The notes under the pieces were generated by a model that saw only the letters and a program-made list of their open reading frames with translations, did no database searches and had not been told where the DNA came from. This document shows positions 18,931 to 28,222 of a stretch of 64,000 nt of DNA, piece by piece (the first letter of the stretch is position 1; every line of letters begins with the position of its first letter). Location of the stretch: NCBI RefSeq assembly GCF_002093665.1, contig NZ_MRWE01000020.1, forward strand, positions 1-64,000, in the 5' to 3' direction. A program made the position numbers and the translations under genes. The DNA comes from Rouxiella badensis. Lineage in GTDB: Bacteria > Pseudomonadota > Gammaproteobacteria > Enterobacterales > Enterobacteriaceae.

Positions 18931-20298
18931 CTACTCCTGGCCCAGGAGTTTTAGCAAGGCGAGAAAGTCGGCCGCCGCCTCTGCCTGCTGCGGATGACGG
19001 CCTGCAATAATTTTAGCCTCTCCCGCCACCCATACGTCCTTAATTTGTGAGGCATTACCCGCAAATAACCAACGATTGAGCAATTGGCCGTCGTCTGCCG
19101 CGGCCAGATACGGGCAGTCTGGGTCCAGCACCAGCCAGTCCGCACGATAACCGGCCGCAAGTTGACCGATTGCTATCGCGCAGGCCTGTGCGCCACCGGC
19201 TAACGCCTGCGTATAAAGCAGGTCGCCCACCGAGGGTTGCTCGGCGGTAGTCAGACGATTGCGTCGCGTATCGCGCAGGCGCTGACCATATTCCAACCAG
19301 CGCAGTTCTTCGACTACGTTGAGAGAAACATGGCTGTCTGAACCTATACCCCACCTGCCGCCGAGGGCGAGGTAATCCACGCCTGGGAAGATGCCGTCGC
19401 CCAGATTGGCTTCGGTGGTTGGACAAAGACCCGCGACCGCCCCGCTCTGAGCCAGCTGTTTAAGCTCGGAGCCGTCGGGATGCGTGGCGTGGATAAGACA
19501 CCAGCGTGCATCGACCTCAAGATGATTAAACAGCCAGGCAATAGGCCGCTGACCGCTCCACGCGAGGCAGTCGTTGACCTCTTTGATCTGTTCGGAGATA
19601 TGAATATGCACCGGTAAATCACTGTCGCTGGCGGCCAGCACCAGCTGCATCTGCTCGAGCGACACCGCGCGCAGCGAATGGAAGCACAGCCCCTGATTCT
19701 GCGTGGCAAACCCGTTAATCTGTGAGGCAATAGTCTGCTGCTGACGAAGATAGCTGTCGGCGTCCTGAATGAAACGACGCTGGCCCGGCTGCGGCGGCTG
19801 AGCGCCAAACCCGGCATAGCTGTAGAGCACCGGCAGCAGGGTCAGCCCGATCCCCGCCTGCACGGCGGCGTGGCTGAGCGCGGCGGTCATCTCACCCGCA
19901 TTGGCGTAGGGCTTGCCCTGCGGGTCATGATGCAAATAGTGGAATTCGGCGACCTGGGTATAGCCGCCCTTGAGCATTTCGATGTACAGCTGACGGGCGA
20001 TGACGCCGACCTGTTCGGGCGTCAGGCGACCAACCATGCGATACATCAGCTCCCGCCAGGTCCAGAAGCTGTCCTGCGGATTGCCCGCCACCTCAGCGAG
20101 CCCGGCCATCACCCGCTGAAAGGCGTGAGAATGCAGATTCGGCATGCCAGGAATCACCGGCCCCGGCAAGACCCTCGCGTCATCGGCGCTGGAGTTTGGC
20201 AGCGCTTCAGTGATAAAACCGTCACTGCTGACCACGAGACGGACATCCCTGGCCCAGCCGTCAGGCAATAAGGCGCGGGAAGCGAAATATAAGGGCAT
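18931..20298 (-). CDS. hutF: formimidoylglutamate deiminase
   Basis: 455-residue amidohydrolase-superfamily enzyme that converts N-formimidoylglutamate to N-formylglutamate and ammonia, the branch-point step of the five-step hut pathway. Metal-site motifs are in order: PNLHSHAFQR near residue 53, EFHYLHH near 118, HIHISEQ near 232, CLIHATH near 267 and GSDSHV near 319. Presence of HutF together with a deformylase-type HutG means this organism does not use the one-step formimidoylglutamase route. Confidence 0.95.
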   Translation of the reverse strand: MPLYFASRALLPDGWARDVRLVVSSDGFITEALPNSSADDARVLPGPVIPGMPNLHSHAFQRVMAGLAEVAGNPQDSFWTWRELMYRMVGRLTPEQVGVIARQLYIEMLKGGYTQVAEFHYLHHDPQGKPYANAGEMTAALSHAAVQAGIGLTLLPVLYSYAGFGAQPPQPGQRRFIQDADSYLRQQQTIASQINGFATQNQGLCFHSLRAVSLEQMQLVLAASDSDLPVHIHISEQIKEVNDCLAWSGQRPIAWLFNHLEVDARWCLIHATHPDGSELKQLAQSGAVAGLCPTTEANLGDGIFPGVDYLALGGRWGIGSDSHVSLNVVEELRWLEYGQRLRDTRRNRLTTAEQPSVGDLLYTQALAGGAQACAIAIGQLAAGYRADWLVLDPDCPYLAAADDGQLLNRWLFAGNASQIKDVWVAGEAKIIAGRHPQQAEAAADFLALLKLLGQE

Positions 20299-20374
20299 GG
20301 CTGCCTTCCTGATTCAGTGTGTTAAAAACAGCAAAATAGAAATTTTAAGCAACTTTTGAGATTTTATTCATCAG

Positions 20375-20388
20375 CTTGTCTATACATA
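20375..20388. promoter_or_regulatory. candidate HutC operator between hutF and hutC
   Basis: CTTGTCTATACATA matches the first 12 bases of the 18141 site. It lies in the divergent gap, 77 bases before hutF and 78 bases before hutC, so one site could control both hutFD and hutC autoregulation. Confidence 0.65.
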
Positions 20389-20465
20389 TACATACGGCGC
20401 TGAGAACTGTAAACTCCAGACCTTGGATTTTTGAAGAAAATTTTAATAATAGTGAGGTAAGTGGC

Positions 20466-21251
20466 ATGTCTGACCAATCGTTGTCGGAACAACAGGTGGT
20501 GTCACAGCAAATTCTGTCGCAGCTCTCTGCGGCGATTAGCGATACACCGGCACCGATTTATCAGCGCGTGAAGCAGGCGATTATCGGCCAGATTCGCACC
20601 GGTGTATGGCAACCTCATCAGCGCGTGCCGTCGGAGAGTGAACTGGTCAACGAACTTGGCGTCAGCCGCATGACCATCAACCGCGCACTGCGTGAGCTGA
20701 CCAGCGAAGGGTTCCTGATCCGCATGCAAGGGGTGGGTACCTTCGTTGCCGAGGCCAAGGCCTACACGCCGATGCTTGAGGTGCACAACATTGCCGATGA
20801 AATCGCCGAGCGCGGCCACCGCCACAGCAGCAAAATTCTGATTTGTGAAGCTCGCGCGGCGGATGCCGAACAGGCGTTGCAGCTCGGCATTGCACGCGGC
20901 GACTCCCTGTTTTATTCACAGATCGTTCATTACGAGAATGACGTCCCGGTGCAGATTGAAGAACGCTGCGTGAATCCAAAAACCGCACCCGATTACTTAC
21001 AGCACGTCTTCAACAACCGGCTGCCCTATGACTACCTGATGCAGGTTGCCCCGCTGACCTCCGGCGAGCATCGCGTGGAGGCGGTTAGCGCCAGCGCCGA
21101 GCAAAGCGGTCATTTGCAGCTCAAAGAGCACGAGCCTTGCCTGCTGATTCATCGTCGCACCTGGAGCGGTAATCAGGTGGTAACCTCGGCGAGACTGCTG
21201 TATCCCGGCTCGCGCTATCAGCTGTTTGGCCGCTTTACCAGCCACGGCTAA
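20466..21251 (+). CDS. hutC: histidine utilisation repressor (GntR/UTRA)
   Basis: 261-residue GntR-family repressor of the HutC subfamily. The winged HTH lies at about residues 30-95 (PIYQRVKQAIIGQIRTGVW, VSRMTINRALRELTSEGF, MQGVGTFVA). A UTRA effector domain follows, which in known HutC proteins binds urocanate and releases DNA. The start at 20466 is set by GAGG nine bases upstream. The open frame extends back to a TTG at 20376, but that codon lies inside the operator. It sits at the centre of the hut cluster and probably represses all four operator-bearing units. Confidence 0.93.
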   Translation: MSDQSLSEQQVVSQQILSQLSAAISDTPAPIYQRVKQAIIGQIRTGVWQPHQRVPSESELVNELGVSRMTINRALRELTSEGFLIRMQGVGTFVAEAKAYTPMLEVHNIADEIAERGHRHSSKILICEARAADAEQALQLGIARGDSLFYSQIVHYENDVPVQIEERCVNPKTAPDYLQHVFNNRLPYDYLMQVAPLTSGEHRVEAVSASAEQSGHLQLKEHEPCLLIHRRTWSGNQVVTSARLLYPGSRYQLFGRFTSHG

Positions 21252-21345
21252 GCCATTGTGCACGGCGGCCAGTAGATTGAGAAATAAGAAAAAGCTATCG
21301 CTCTCCCGCTTGCCGCCCGGGATTTTATGCGTTAGCTTGCCTGTG

Positions 21346-21359
21346 GTTGTCTATACAAG
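21346..21359. promoter_or_regulatory. candidate HutC operator upstream of hutI
   Basis: GTTGTCTATACAAG matches the 18141 site at 13 of 14 positions. It lies 23 bases before the hutI start codon, downstream of hutC on the same strand, giving hutIG its own control point. Confidence 0.7.
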
Positions 21360-21382
21360 ATACGTTCAGTCAGGAGATTCTC

Positions 21383-22633
21383 ATGGCGGCACCCTTGCAT
21401 TCAGCGTCCCCTTTCGCGGCTAAAACCCCCTGCGACAGCCTGTGGTTTGGGGCGGATTTCGTCACCCTGCGCGACGGGCGCTACAACATCATCGAAAACG
21501 GCGCGCTTGCGGTTAAAGACGGCAAGATCCTGTGGATCGGCCCGCTCAGCGAATGCCCGGACTTTTCGGCCCCCCAGCGCACCGACTTTGGCGGCGGCAT
21601 CGTGACCCCCGGTTTTATCGACTGTCATACCCATTTAGTCTTTGGCGGTGACCGTAGCGCCGAATTCGAACAGCGCCTCAACGGCGTTAGCTATGCCGAA
21701 ATTGCCGCTCAGGGCGGCGGCATTCTTTCCACCGTCAACGCCACCCGCGATGCCAGCCACTCACAGTTGCTTGAGCAAGCCGAATTTCGCCTGCGTCCGC
21801 TGCTGGCGGAAGGCGTAACCTGCATTGAAATAAAATCCGGATATGGGTTAAGCGTTGAAAGCGAACTGAAAATGCTGCAAGCGATCCGCGAGTTGGGCGC
21901 GACGCAGGCGGTTGAGGTCAAATCAACCTGCTTAGCCGCTCACGCCGTGCCGCCAGAGTTCAAGGGGCGGGCCGATGATTATATTGACCTGATCTGCGAT
22001 ACCCTGCTGCCTCAGGTGGCACAGGAAAATCTTGCCGATGCGGTCGACGCTTTCTGCGAACATCTGGCCTTTTCACCCGCCCAGGTTGAGCGCGTGTTTA
22101 ACGCCGCCGCATCGCTGGGACTGCCGGTCAAGCTGCACGCAGAACAGCTCTCATCCTTGCACGGCAGCACCCTCGCGGCGAAGCATCACGCGCTTTCCGC
22201 CGATCATCTGGAATACGCCACCGAGTCTGACGCTGAGGCGATGGCAGAAAGCGGCACCGTCGCGGTGTTGTTGCCGGGCGCCTATTACCTGCTGCGTGAA
22301 ACCCAGTGTCCACCGGTTGAGCTGTTTCGTCGTCACGGTGTGCCGATGGCGCTGGCGAGTGACGCTAATCCCGGGACTTCGCCCGCACTGTCACTGCGCC
22401 TGATGCTCAATATGGCCTGTACGCTGTTTCGCATGACGCCGGAAGAAGCGCTGGCCGGTATCACCTGCCACGGGGCGAAGGCGCTAGGATTACAGGAAAC
22501 GCACGGCACGCTGGAAAGCGGAAAGGTGGCCGATTTTGTACACTGGCCGCTCGCGCGTCCGGCTGAACTGGTTTATTGGCTGGGGGGGCAACTGCCCTGC
22601 ACCGTGGTTTATCGAGGAGAAATTCGTTTATGA
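21383..22633 (+). CDS. hutI: imidazolonepropionase
   Basis: 416-residue zinc or iron amidohydrolase, third step of histidine breakdown (imidazolonepropionate to formimidoylglutamate). Motifs are [17 protein letters not shown] near residues 76-92, [10 protein letters not shown] near 151, VKLHAEQLS near 250 and [11 protein letters not shown] near 329. The start at 21383 has CAGGAG eight bases upstream. The frame remains open to a TTG at 21347 inside the operator, which is not a credible start. The stop overlaps hutG by 4 bases (ATGA). Confidence 0.96.
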   Translation: MAAPLHSASPFAAKTPCDSLWFGADFVTLRDGRYNIIENGALAVKDGKILWIGPLSECPDFSAPQRTDFGGGIVTPGFIDCHTHLVFGGDRSAEFEQRLNGVSYAEIAAQGGGILSTVNATRDASHSQLLEQAEFRLRPLLAEGVTCIEIKSGYGLSVESELKMLQAIRELGATQAVEVKSTCLAAHAVPPEFKGRADDYIDLICDTLLPQVAQENLADAVDAFCEHLAFSPAQVERVFNAAASLGLPVKLHAEQLSSLHGSTLAAKHHALSADHLEYATESDAEAMAESGTVAVLLPGAYYLLRETQCPPVELFRRHGVPMALASDANPGTSPALSLRLMLNMACTLFRMTPEEALAGITCHGAKALGLQETHGTLESGKVADFVHWPLARPAELVYWLGGQLPCTVVYRGEIRL

Positions 22634-23436
22634 GTCTTGCCGATCCGTTTGAATTTATTCAGGGCAGCGCGCCGCTGCTGATCAGTATTCCCCACGCCGG
22701 GACCCATCTTACGCCTGAAGTCGCTAGCGGCCTGACCGACGCCGCGCTGCCGCTTTCCGATACCGACTGGCATATTCCGCAGCTCTACGATTTTGCCAAG
22801 GCGCTGGGCGCGAGCATGATCATCGGCCAATATTCGCGCTTTGTGATTGACCTCAATCGCCCGGCCGATGACAAACCGCTTTACACCACGGCCACCACCG
22901 GGCTGTATCCCGATACCCTGTTCGACGGTCGTGCGACCTTCAAAGAAGGCCAGCAGCCGAGCGACGAACAGCGTCAAGGTTATCTGAACGATATCTGGCA
23001 GCCCTACCATCAAAAGATCCAGCAGGAACTGGCCCGCCTCAAGCAACTGCACGGCTACGCCATGCTGTTTGACGCACACTCTATCGCCTCGGTTATCCCA
23101 CGCCTGTTCGAGGGTAAACTGCCGGACCTGAACCTCGGCACCAACGGTGGGCTTAGCTGTGCATCGGGACTCAGCGACGTGGTAGAGGGCTGCTGCACCG
23201 CGCAGGATAAATTCACCCACGTGCTCAACGGCCGCTTTAAAGGCGGATACATCACCCGCGCCTACGGCCAGCCCAACCAGCACCTGCACGCCGTTCAGCT
23301 TGAGCTGGCGCAGTGTAACTATATGGAAGAGATTGAGCCGTACCCCTATGCGCCGCAAAAAGCCGAGCCCTTACAGGCAGTGTTAAAGCAGATGCTGGGC
23401 GGGATGCTGCATTGGGGTGAACAGGTTTATAAATAA
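22630..23436 (+). CDS. hutG: N-formylglutamate deformylase
   Basis: 268-residue N-formylglutamate amidohydrolase, final step giving glutamate plus formate. Family features are [16 protein letters not shown] near residues 15-30, [13 protein letters not shown] near 72, LFDAHSIAS near 153 and [11 protein letters not shown] near 216. This is the Pseudomonas-type HutG (FGase), unrelated to the arginase-like formimidoylglutamase that shares the symbol in Klebsiella. The start at 22630 is coupled to hutI by ATGA and has GAGGAG upstream. Confidence 0.94.
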   Translation: MSLADPFEFIQGSAPLLISIPHAGTHLTPEVASGLTDAALPLSDTDWHIPQLYDFAKALGASMIIGQYSRFVIDLNRPADDKPLYTTATTGLYPDTLFDGRATFKEGQQPSDEQRQGYLNDIWQPYHQKIQQELARLKQLHGYAMLFDAHSIASVIPRLFEGKLPDLNLGTNGGLSCASGLSDVVEGCCTAQDKFTHVLNGRFKGGYITRAYGQPNQHLHAVQLELAQCNYMEEIEPYPYAPQKAEPLQAVLKQMLGGMLHWGEQVYK

Positions 23437-23569
23437 GCCTGCTAAGCCTTGGCAATGACCACCACACTGCCAAAGTCGCTGGAGCTGCGGCCGTATAATC
23501 CCGATGAGTCACCGCAGGTCAGTGAGATTCGGGTCAATATGCGCGCCGCCGCTTCAGGGAGGCGGAAGG

Positions 23570-24256
23570 TTATTCATTAAATAACCGGTCATAGACGTGT
23601 TGCAAATGCAGCTGCATCGCCTTCTTGGCCGCTGTCGGGTCACGGGCCAGAATCGCATCGGTGATGGCCTGGTGGTCGGCGTTCATCTCCAGCGGAAAGT
23701 CAGTCTCGGCATAGTGTGCCTCCAGGCGGACAAAGCGCGCCGACTCACGCTTGTTCCACAGATATTCCATCATATCGCGCAGCACTTCATTGCCGGTCAT
23801 CTCGCTAATCATCAGGTGAAAGCGTTTATCCTCCTGCAAGAAATCCTGATTGTTGATGTTCAACTGCGTCAGTTCACGGTTGATTTCAGCCAGCTTTTCG
23901 CGCTGATCGTCGGTGCCGTTCAAGGCGGCAAGCTCGGCGGTGGTACATTCATAAATCTGGCGAGCCTTCACCAGCGATTGCAGGCTGAATTCCTCTTCTG
24001 CCGGTGCGGTCGACTGCGTCGGCAGTGGATTATTGACGTAAACGCCATTCCCGGTGCGGATCTCCACCCAGCCGGTTATCTCAAGAGCAATCAGGGCCTC
24101 ACGAATCGATGAACGGCTGACGCCCAACTGCTTCGCCAAATCACGCTCAGAAGGAATCATCTGCCCCGGCAAAAATTCACCGCCGTTGATATACCCGATC
24201 AGCAGATTGGAAATCTGACGGTAGAGCCTTTCCACTTTTAGCGTTGGTAATTCCAT
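23570..24256 (-). CDS. FCD-type GntR regulator (UxuR/ExuR-like)
   Basis: 228-residue FadR-subfamily regulator. The winged HTH lies at about residues 1-75 (MIPSERDLAKQLGVSRSSIR, TGNGVYV), followed by an all-helical FCD domain with candidate metal ligands in FHLMISEMTG and DHQAITDAI. It is divergent from the ExuT-like transporter across 277 bases, with uxuA next. Control of hexuronate or mannonate use, by loss of DNA binding when sugar acid is present, is the natural inference. No clear UxuR/ExuR box was found in the gap. Confidence 0.87.
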   Translation of the reverse strand: MELPTLKVERLYRQISNLLIGYINGGEFLPGQMIPSERDLAKQLGVSRSSIREALIALEITGWVEIRTGNGVYVNNPLPTQSTAPAEEEFSLQSLVKARQIYECTTAELAALNGTDDQREKLAEINRELTQLNINNQDFLQEDKRFHLMISEMTGNEVLRDMMEYLWNKRESARFVRLEAHYAETDFPLEMNADHQAITDAILARDPTAAKKAMQLHLQHVYDRLFNE

Positions 24257-24533
24257 TTTATTCCTCGAATTTGATTCTGCTATCGCGCTGATTTATCAGG
24301 CTCTGATACCGATACCGCGCCAATATGACTGCGTCTATCATAGCGCCTAAGCCCCCGACTCGTCGCGCACTGCCCCATTTATTGGATGATCAATATTGCA
24401 GCAAGGATCACATTAATTTACTTCAGACTGCTGAATTATACACAGGCCTGATGGCCTGACCAGCAGACGATTGGGCCACAAGATTATTATTACTGACCGA
24501 CCCTACGATAAAAAACATAAGTAAGGACAGGCT

Positions 24534-25847
24534 ATGCAAACCTCTTCTCTGGACAGCGTGCTGCCGGAAACACTCGCCAGATCGAATAAAATAAAGCGCA
24601 TTCAGACCCTTTCCCTCACCCTGCTGTTCATGGCAGGGATCGTTAATTTTCTCGATCGCGGGTCACTGTCGATTGCCAATCAGGCCATCCGCGGTGATTT
24701 AGGACTTTCAGCCACCGAGTTTGGCTTCCTGCTGTCGGCGTTTTCACTCTCCTACGGCATCTCACAACTGCCCAGCGGCATTCTGCTCGACCGTTTTGGC
24801 CCACGCGTGGTGCTTGGCGGCGGCCTGCTGTTCTGGTCGGTGATGCAGGCCCTGGCGGGCAGCGTTAACAGCTTCAGCCATTTTATTATGCTGCGTATCG
24901 GGCTTGGCATCGGCGAAGCGCCGTTTATGCCGAGCGGCGTCAAGGTGGTGAACGACTGGTTTAACGTCAAAAACCGCGGCCTGCCGATGGGCATTTTCAA
25001 CTCCTCGACCACGCTCGGTCAGGCGTTCGCGCCGCCAATTTTGGTCGCCCTGATGCTGGCGTTCGGCTGGCGGATGATGTTCGTTATCATCGGCGTGGCG
25101 GGCATCGCTATCGCGCTCTGCTGGTACGCCTGGTACCGCAATCGAGATCAAATCAGCCTTAGCGCCGAGGACACCGCCTATCTCGACAGCGGCAGCAAAC
25201 CGCTGGTCCAAACCCGCCTTAGCCTGCGTGAATGGGGTTCATTATTTAAACGTCGCAGCGTCTGGGGGATGATTTTAGGCTTCAGCGGCGTTAACTACAC
25301 CGGCTGGCTCTATCTGGCCTGGTTGCCCGGCTATTTGCAGGCCGAGCGCGGTCTGAGTCTGGCTAACACCGGCTGGGTTGCGGCCATTCCCTTCCTGTTT
25401 GGCTCGCTTGGCATGCTGGTTAATGGTGTGGTGGCAGACAAACTGGCCAATAAAGGTTACTCGCTGTTAAGAAGCCGAAAGGCGCTGATTTGCTTTGGCC
25501 TGGTGTGTTCGGCGGCCTGCACTCTGCTGGTTATCCAGTCTTCGAGCACTGCCGAAGCCGTCGCCTTTATCAGCCTCGCGCTGTTCTTTATCCACTTTGC
25601 TGGCACCTCTGCGTGGGGGCTGGTACAGATTATCGCACCTTCGCGCATGGTGGCTTCAGTCAGCAGTATTCAGAACTTTGGCAGCTTTATCTTTGCCTCT
25701 TTTGCGCCGATTGTGACCGGTTGGGTGCTCGACACCACCGGCTCGTTTAACTGGGCGTTAGTGGTGTGCTCATGCGTCACCTTTGCCGGTGCGCTGTCCT
25801 ATTTCTTTATCGTTAAAAACCCAATTGAATCGGCTGCAACAGCCTGA
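24534..25847 (+). CDS. MFS transporter, anion:cation symporter family (ExuT/GudP-like)
   Basis: 437-residue inner-membrane transporter with about twelve helices. It shows the ACS-family start NFLDRGSLSIANQAI near residue 38, the loop 2-3 motif GILLDRFGPRVVLGGG near 82 and GLGIGEAPFMPSG near 123. ACS members carry hexuronates, glucarate or galactonate with protons. Its location between a UxuR-like regulator and uxuA points to D-glucuronate, D-fructuronate or D-mannonate (inference). The ribosome-binding site is TAAGGA. Confidence 0.88.
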   Translation: MQTSSLDSVLPETLARSNKIKRIQTLSLTLLFMAGIVNFLDRGSLSIANQAIRGDLGLSATEFGFLLSAFSLSYGISQLPSGILLDRFGPRVVLGGGLLFWSVMQALAGSVNSFSHFIMLRIGLGIGEAPFMPSGVKVVNDWFNVKNRGLPMGIFNSSTTLGQAFAPPILVALMLAFGWRMMFVIIGVAGIAIALCWYAWYRNRDQISLSAEDTAYLDSGSKPLVQTRLSLREWGSLFKRRSVWGMILGFSGVNYTGWLYLAWLPGYLQAERGLSLANTGWVAAIPFLFGSLGMLVNGVVADKLANKGYSLLRSRKALICFGLVCSAACTLLVIQSSSTAEAVAFISLALFFIHFAGTSAWGLVQIIAPSRMVASVSSIQNFGSFIFASFAPIVTGWVLDTTGSFNWALVVCSCVTFAGALSYFFIVKNPIESAATA

Positions 25848-25898
25848 CCCATTTGCCGCCACCGCTCGGCGGCGCTGATGAAATACAAGGAGTAAAAC

Positions 25899-27080
25899 AT
25901 GGAGCAAACATGGCGCTGGTATGGCCCAAAAGACCTGGTTTCGTTGGATGACGTGCGTCAGGCTGGCGCAACCGGCGTGGTCACCGCCCTGCACCACATT
26001 CCTAACGGTGAGGTGTGGCCGATTGAGGAAATCAAACAGCGTCAGGCGGAACTGGCCGAGAAAGGCCTGGTTTGGTCGGTGGTCGAAAGTATTCCGGTTC
26101 ACGAAGAGATTAAAACCCGCAGCGGACAGTGCGAACAGCATATTGCCAACTACCAACAGTCGATGCGCAACCTCGCGGCCTGCGGCATCGATACTATTTG
26201 CTATAACTTCATGCCGGTGCTCGACTGGACCCGCACCGACCTCGGGTATCTGTTGCCAGACGGCTCGCGCGCACTGCGCTTTGACCAGACGGCCTTTGCG
26301 GCCTTCGAGCTGCATATTCTGCAACGTGAAGGGGCTAAAAAAGATTACTCCTCCCTCGAACAGCAGCAGGCGGCAGAGTATTTTGCGGCGATGTCCGAGC
26401 AGGAAAAAGACACGTTAACCGCCAATATTATTGCCGGCCTGCCGGGTGCCGAAGAAGGCTACACCCTGGAGCAGTTCCGCGCACGTCTGGCGACTTACGA
26501 CGGCATCGACAAGGCGGGCCTGCGTGACAACATGGCGCACTTCCTGCGTGCCATCGTGCCGGTTGCCGAGCAGTACGGCCTGCGCCTTGCCGTTCACCCG
26601 GACGATCCCCCGCGTCCGATCCTCGGCCTGCCGCGCATCGTCTCCACCCTCGAAGATATGCAGTGGCTGAAAGACACCGTCGACAGCGTGCACAACGGCT
26701 TCACTTTCTGTACCGGTTCATACGGCGTCCGTGAGGATAACGACCTGGTGAAGATGTTTACTGCCTTCGCCGACCGCGTTCACTTTATTCACCTGCGTGC
26801 CACCACGCGCGAGGCGACGCCGGGCAGTTTCCACGAGGCCGACCATCTGGACGGTGATGTGGATATGGTGGCGGTTATTAAAGCGATACTGACCGAAGAG
26901 CAGCGCCGCCAACGCACTCAGGATCTACGCCCTATTCCGATGCGCCCCGATCACGGTCATCAGATGCTGGATGACCTGAAAAAGAAAACTAACCCGGGCT
27001 ATTCAGCCATTGGCCGACTGCGCGGGCTGGCCGAACTTCGAGGCGTTGAACGCGCACTGAAGCAGACGCTTTTTTCTTGA
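25899..27080 (+). CDS. uxuA: mannonate dehydratase
   Basis: 393-residue D-mannonate dehydratase (TIM barrel, Fe/Mn-dependent), which makes 2-keto-3-deoxygluconate in the Ashwell pathway. The family start [35 protein letters not shown] near 228, [15 protein letters not shown] and RPDHGHQML near 349 are all present. AAGGAG precedes the start, 51 bases after the MFS gene. Fructuronate reductase (uxuB) is not in the window, so it must be elsewhere or the transporter delivers mannonate directly. Confidence 0.96.
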   Translation: MEQTWRWYGPKDLVSLDDVRQAGATGVVTALHHIPNGEVWPIEEIKQRQAELAEKGLVWSVVESIPVHEEIKTRSGQCEQHIANYQQSMRNLAACGIDTICYNFMPVLDWTRTDLGYLLPDGSRALRFDQTAFAAFELHILQREGAKKDYSSLEQQQAAEYFAAMSEQEKDTLTANIIAGLPGAEEGYTLEQFRARLATYDGIDKAGLRDNMAHFLRAIVPVAEQYGLRLAVHPDDPPRPILGLPRIVSTLEDMQWLKDTVDSVHNGFTFCTGSYGVREDNDLVKMFTAFADRVHFIHLRATTREATPGSFHEADHLDGDVDMVAVIKAILTEEQRRQRTQDLRPIPMRPDHGHQMLDDLKKKTNPGYSAIGRLRGLAELRGVERALKQTLFS

Positions 27081-27112
27081 TAGCCGCTGAGTTGAATATT
27101 TAGCCCTGCCCA

Positions 27113-27143
27113 CGCTTTCCCCGTCACGACAAAGGGGAAAGCG
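27113..27143. terminator. hairpin between convergent uxuA and the AraC gene
   Basis: CGCTTTCCCC pairs perfectly with GGGGAAAGCG over 10 bp around an 11-base loop. A T-run is lacking, but the stem is strong and lies exactly between two convergent genes. Confidence 0.5.
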
Positions 27144-27190
27144 GGGGTGAATCTGCCACAAAAAATTCCCGCCCTCTACTGCTCCCCCCT

Positions 27191-28021
27191 TTACTGCTCC
27201 CGCCCAAGATTCTGCTCTCGCCATTTGGCCGGCGATACGCCATGAACCTGCTTGAACGCCTTGGAAAAGTGAAGCTGGTTTTCATAACCTACCGATATTC
27301 CCACCACCTTGATGGCGGTATGTTGATTGCACAACAGGCTGACCGCGATGCTCATACGGAAATTAAGCAAATATTCCTTGGGGCCGATGCCGTATTGGCT
27401 TTTAAACAGGCGGCAGAGATAGCTGCGGTTGATATTGCAATAAGCCGACAGGCTCTCGATGGTCAGGTTTTCATGGTAACGGTTTTCAATCTGTTTGATG
27501 GCCTTACGCAGGTGCTGCGCTTTGTCGTTATGCTGCTCTGCCATACCCTGCTGCGTATTGCCAATCAGTGCAGAAAAGAACAGGTAACACAGGCCCAGCA
27601 CCTTGAGGCGATGCCCATCCCCGTCGGCAATGATCTGCCGCAGGCAGCGCTCGGCGTCAGCGCCTTGTTCAGGCCGATTGGGCCGATAAACGGGAAACTG
27701 TCGACTCAGCCCGCACTCCGCAAAAATCTTGCTGGCCACCAGCCCATCGACCTCAAGCCACATGTAGTGCCAGGGGCGACGTTCATCGGCACAGTAGGTG
27801 GTCACGTCGTGCGGGTGAATCAAAAACCCTTCTCCCGCCGCAACGCTAAAGGATCCGTATTCACTGTGCAGAACGCCGACACCACTTATCACATAATGAA
27901 ATAGATAGTGCTGACGCACAGCGGGTCCAAATCGGTGTCCCTTATCGCAATCTTCCTCTCCGTACTGATAGAGATTCAACTCGATATTGTCTGTGCGATT
28001 CAGCGTAAAGGTCTTATGCAT
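27191..28021 (-). CDS. AraC family regulator of the melibiose module (MelR/RafR-like)
   Basis: 276-residue AraC/XylS regulator with an N-terminal cupin sugar-binding domain (about residues 1-160) and a C-terminal double HTH (about 170-270: LTIESLSAYCNINRSYLCRL, YGIGPKEYLLNFRM, VGYENQLHFSKAFKQVHGVS). It is divergent from melA across 201 bases and probably activates melA and the permease gene in response to an alpha-galactoside. The regulator of the E. coli mel operon has the same fold and placement. Confidence 0.88.
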   Translation of the reverse strand: MHKTFTLNRTDNIELNLYQYGEEDCDKGHRFGPAVRQHYLFHYVISGVGVLHSEYGSFSVAAGEGFLIHPHDVTTYCADERRPWHYMWLEVDGLVASKIFAECGLSRQFPVYRPNRPEQGADAERCLRQIIADGDGHRLKVLGLCYLFFSALIGNTQQGMAEQHNDKAQHLRKAIKQIENRYHENLTIESLSAYCNINRSYLCRLFKSQYGIGPKEYLLNFRMSIAVSLLCNQHTAIKVVGISVGYENQLHFSKAFKQVHGVSPAKWREQNLGREQ

Positions 28022-28222
28022 CAGTGGACGTCCGTGATTTTCTTGCCTGTTCTAGCAGTGTAGTCGAGGCAAATTATGGCGTCCGTCATCAAATCAAGAT
28101 CTCGCTCACATTATTCGAGGTGAGTCATTTTTCACCATAACAAGGTCACATTCATCCATATCTCGCGCCGCCATTGCAGCGTAGTTTCAGCAAATCGAAA
28201 ACAGCAGCAGTGGAGAGATTAA

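Noticed and set aside
20376-20465. N-terminal extension of HutC from a TTG codon
   Set aside because: The TTG belongs to the CTTGTCTATACA operator; the ATG at 20466 has a proper ribosome-binding site. The same applies to the TTG at 21347 before hutI.
23455-23580. 41-codon + strand ORF between hutG and the FCD regulator
   Set aside because: It has a weak ribosome-binding site, overlaps the end of the convergent regulator gene and shows no similarity I recognise; it could be a gene remnant but cannot be supported.
28022-28222. CRP site in the melA promoter gap (AGGTGA...TCACC)
   Set aside because: The two half-sites are 8 rather than 6 bases apart and the match is poor.
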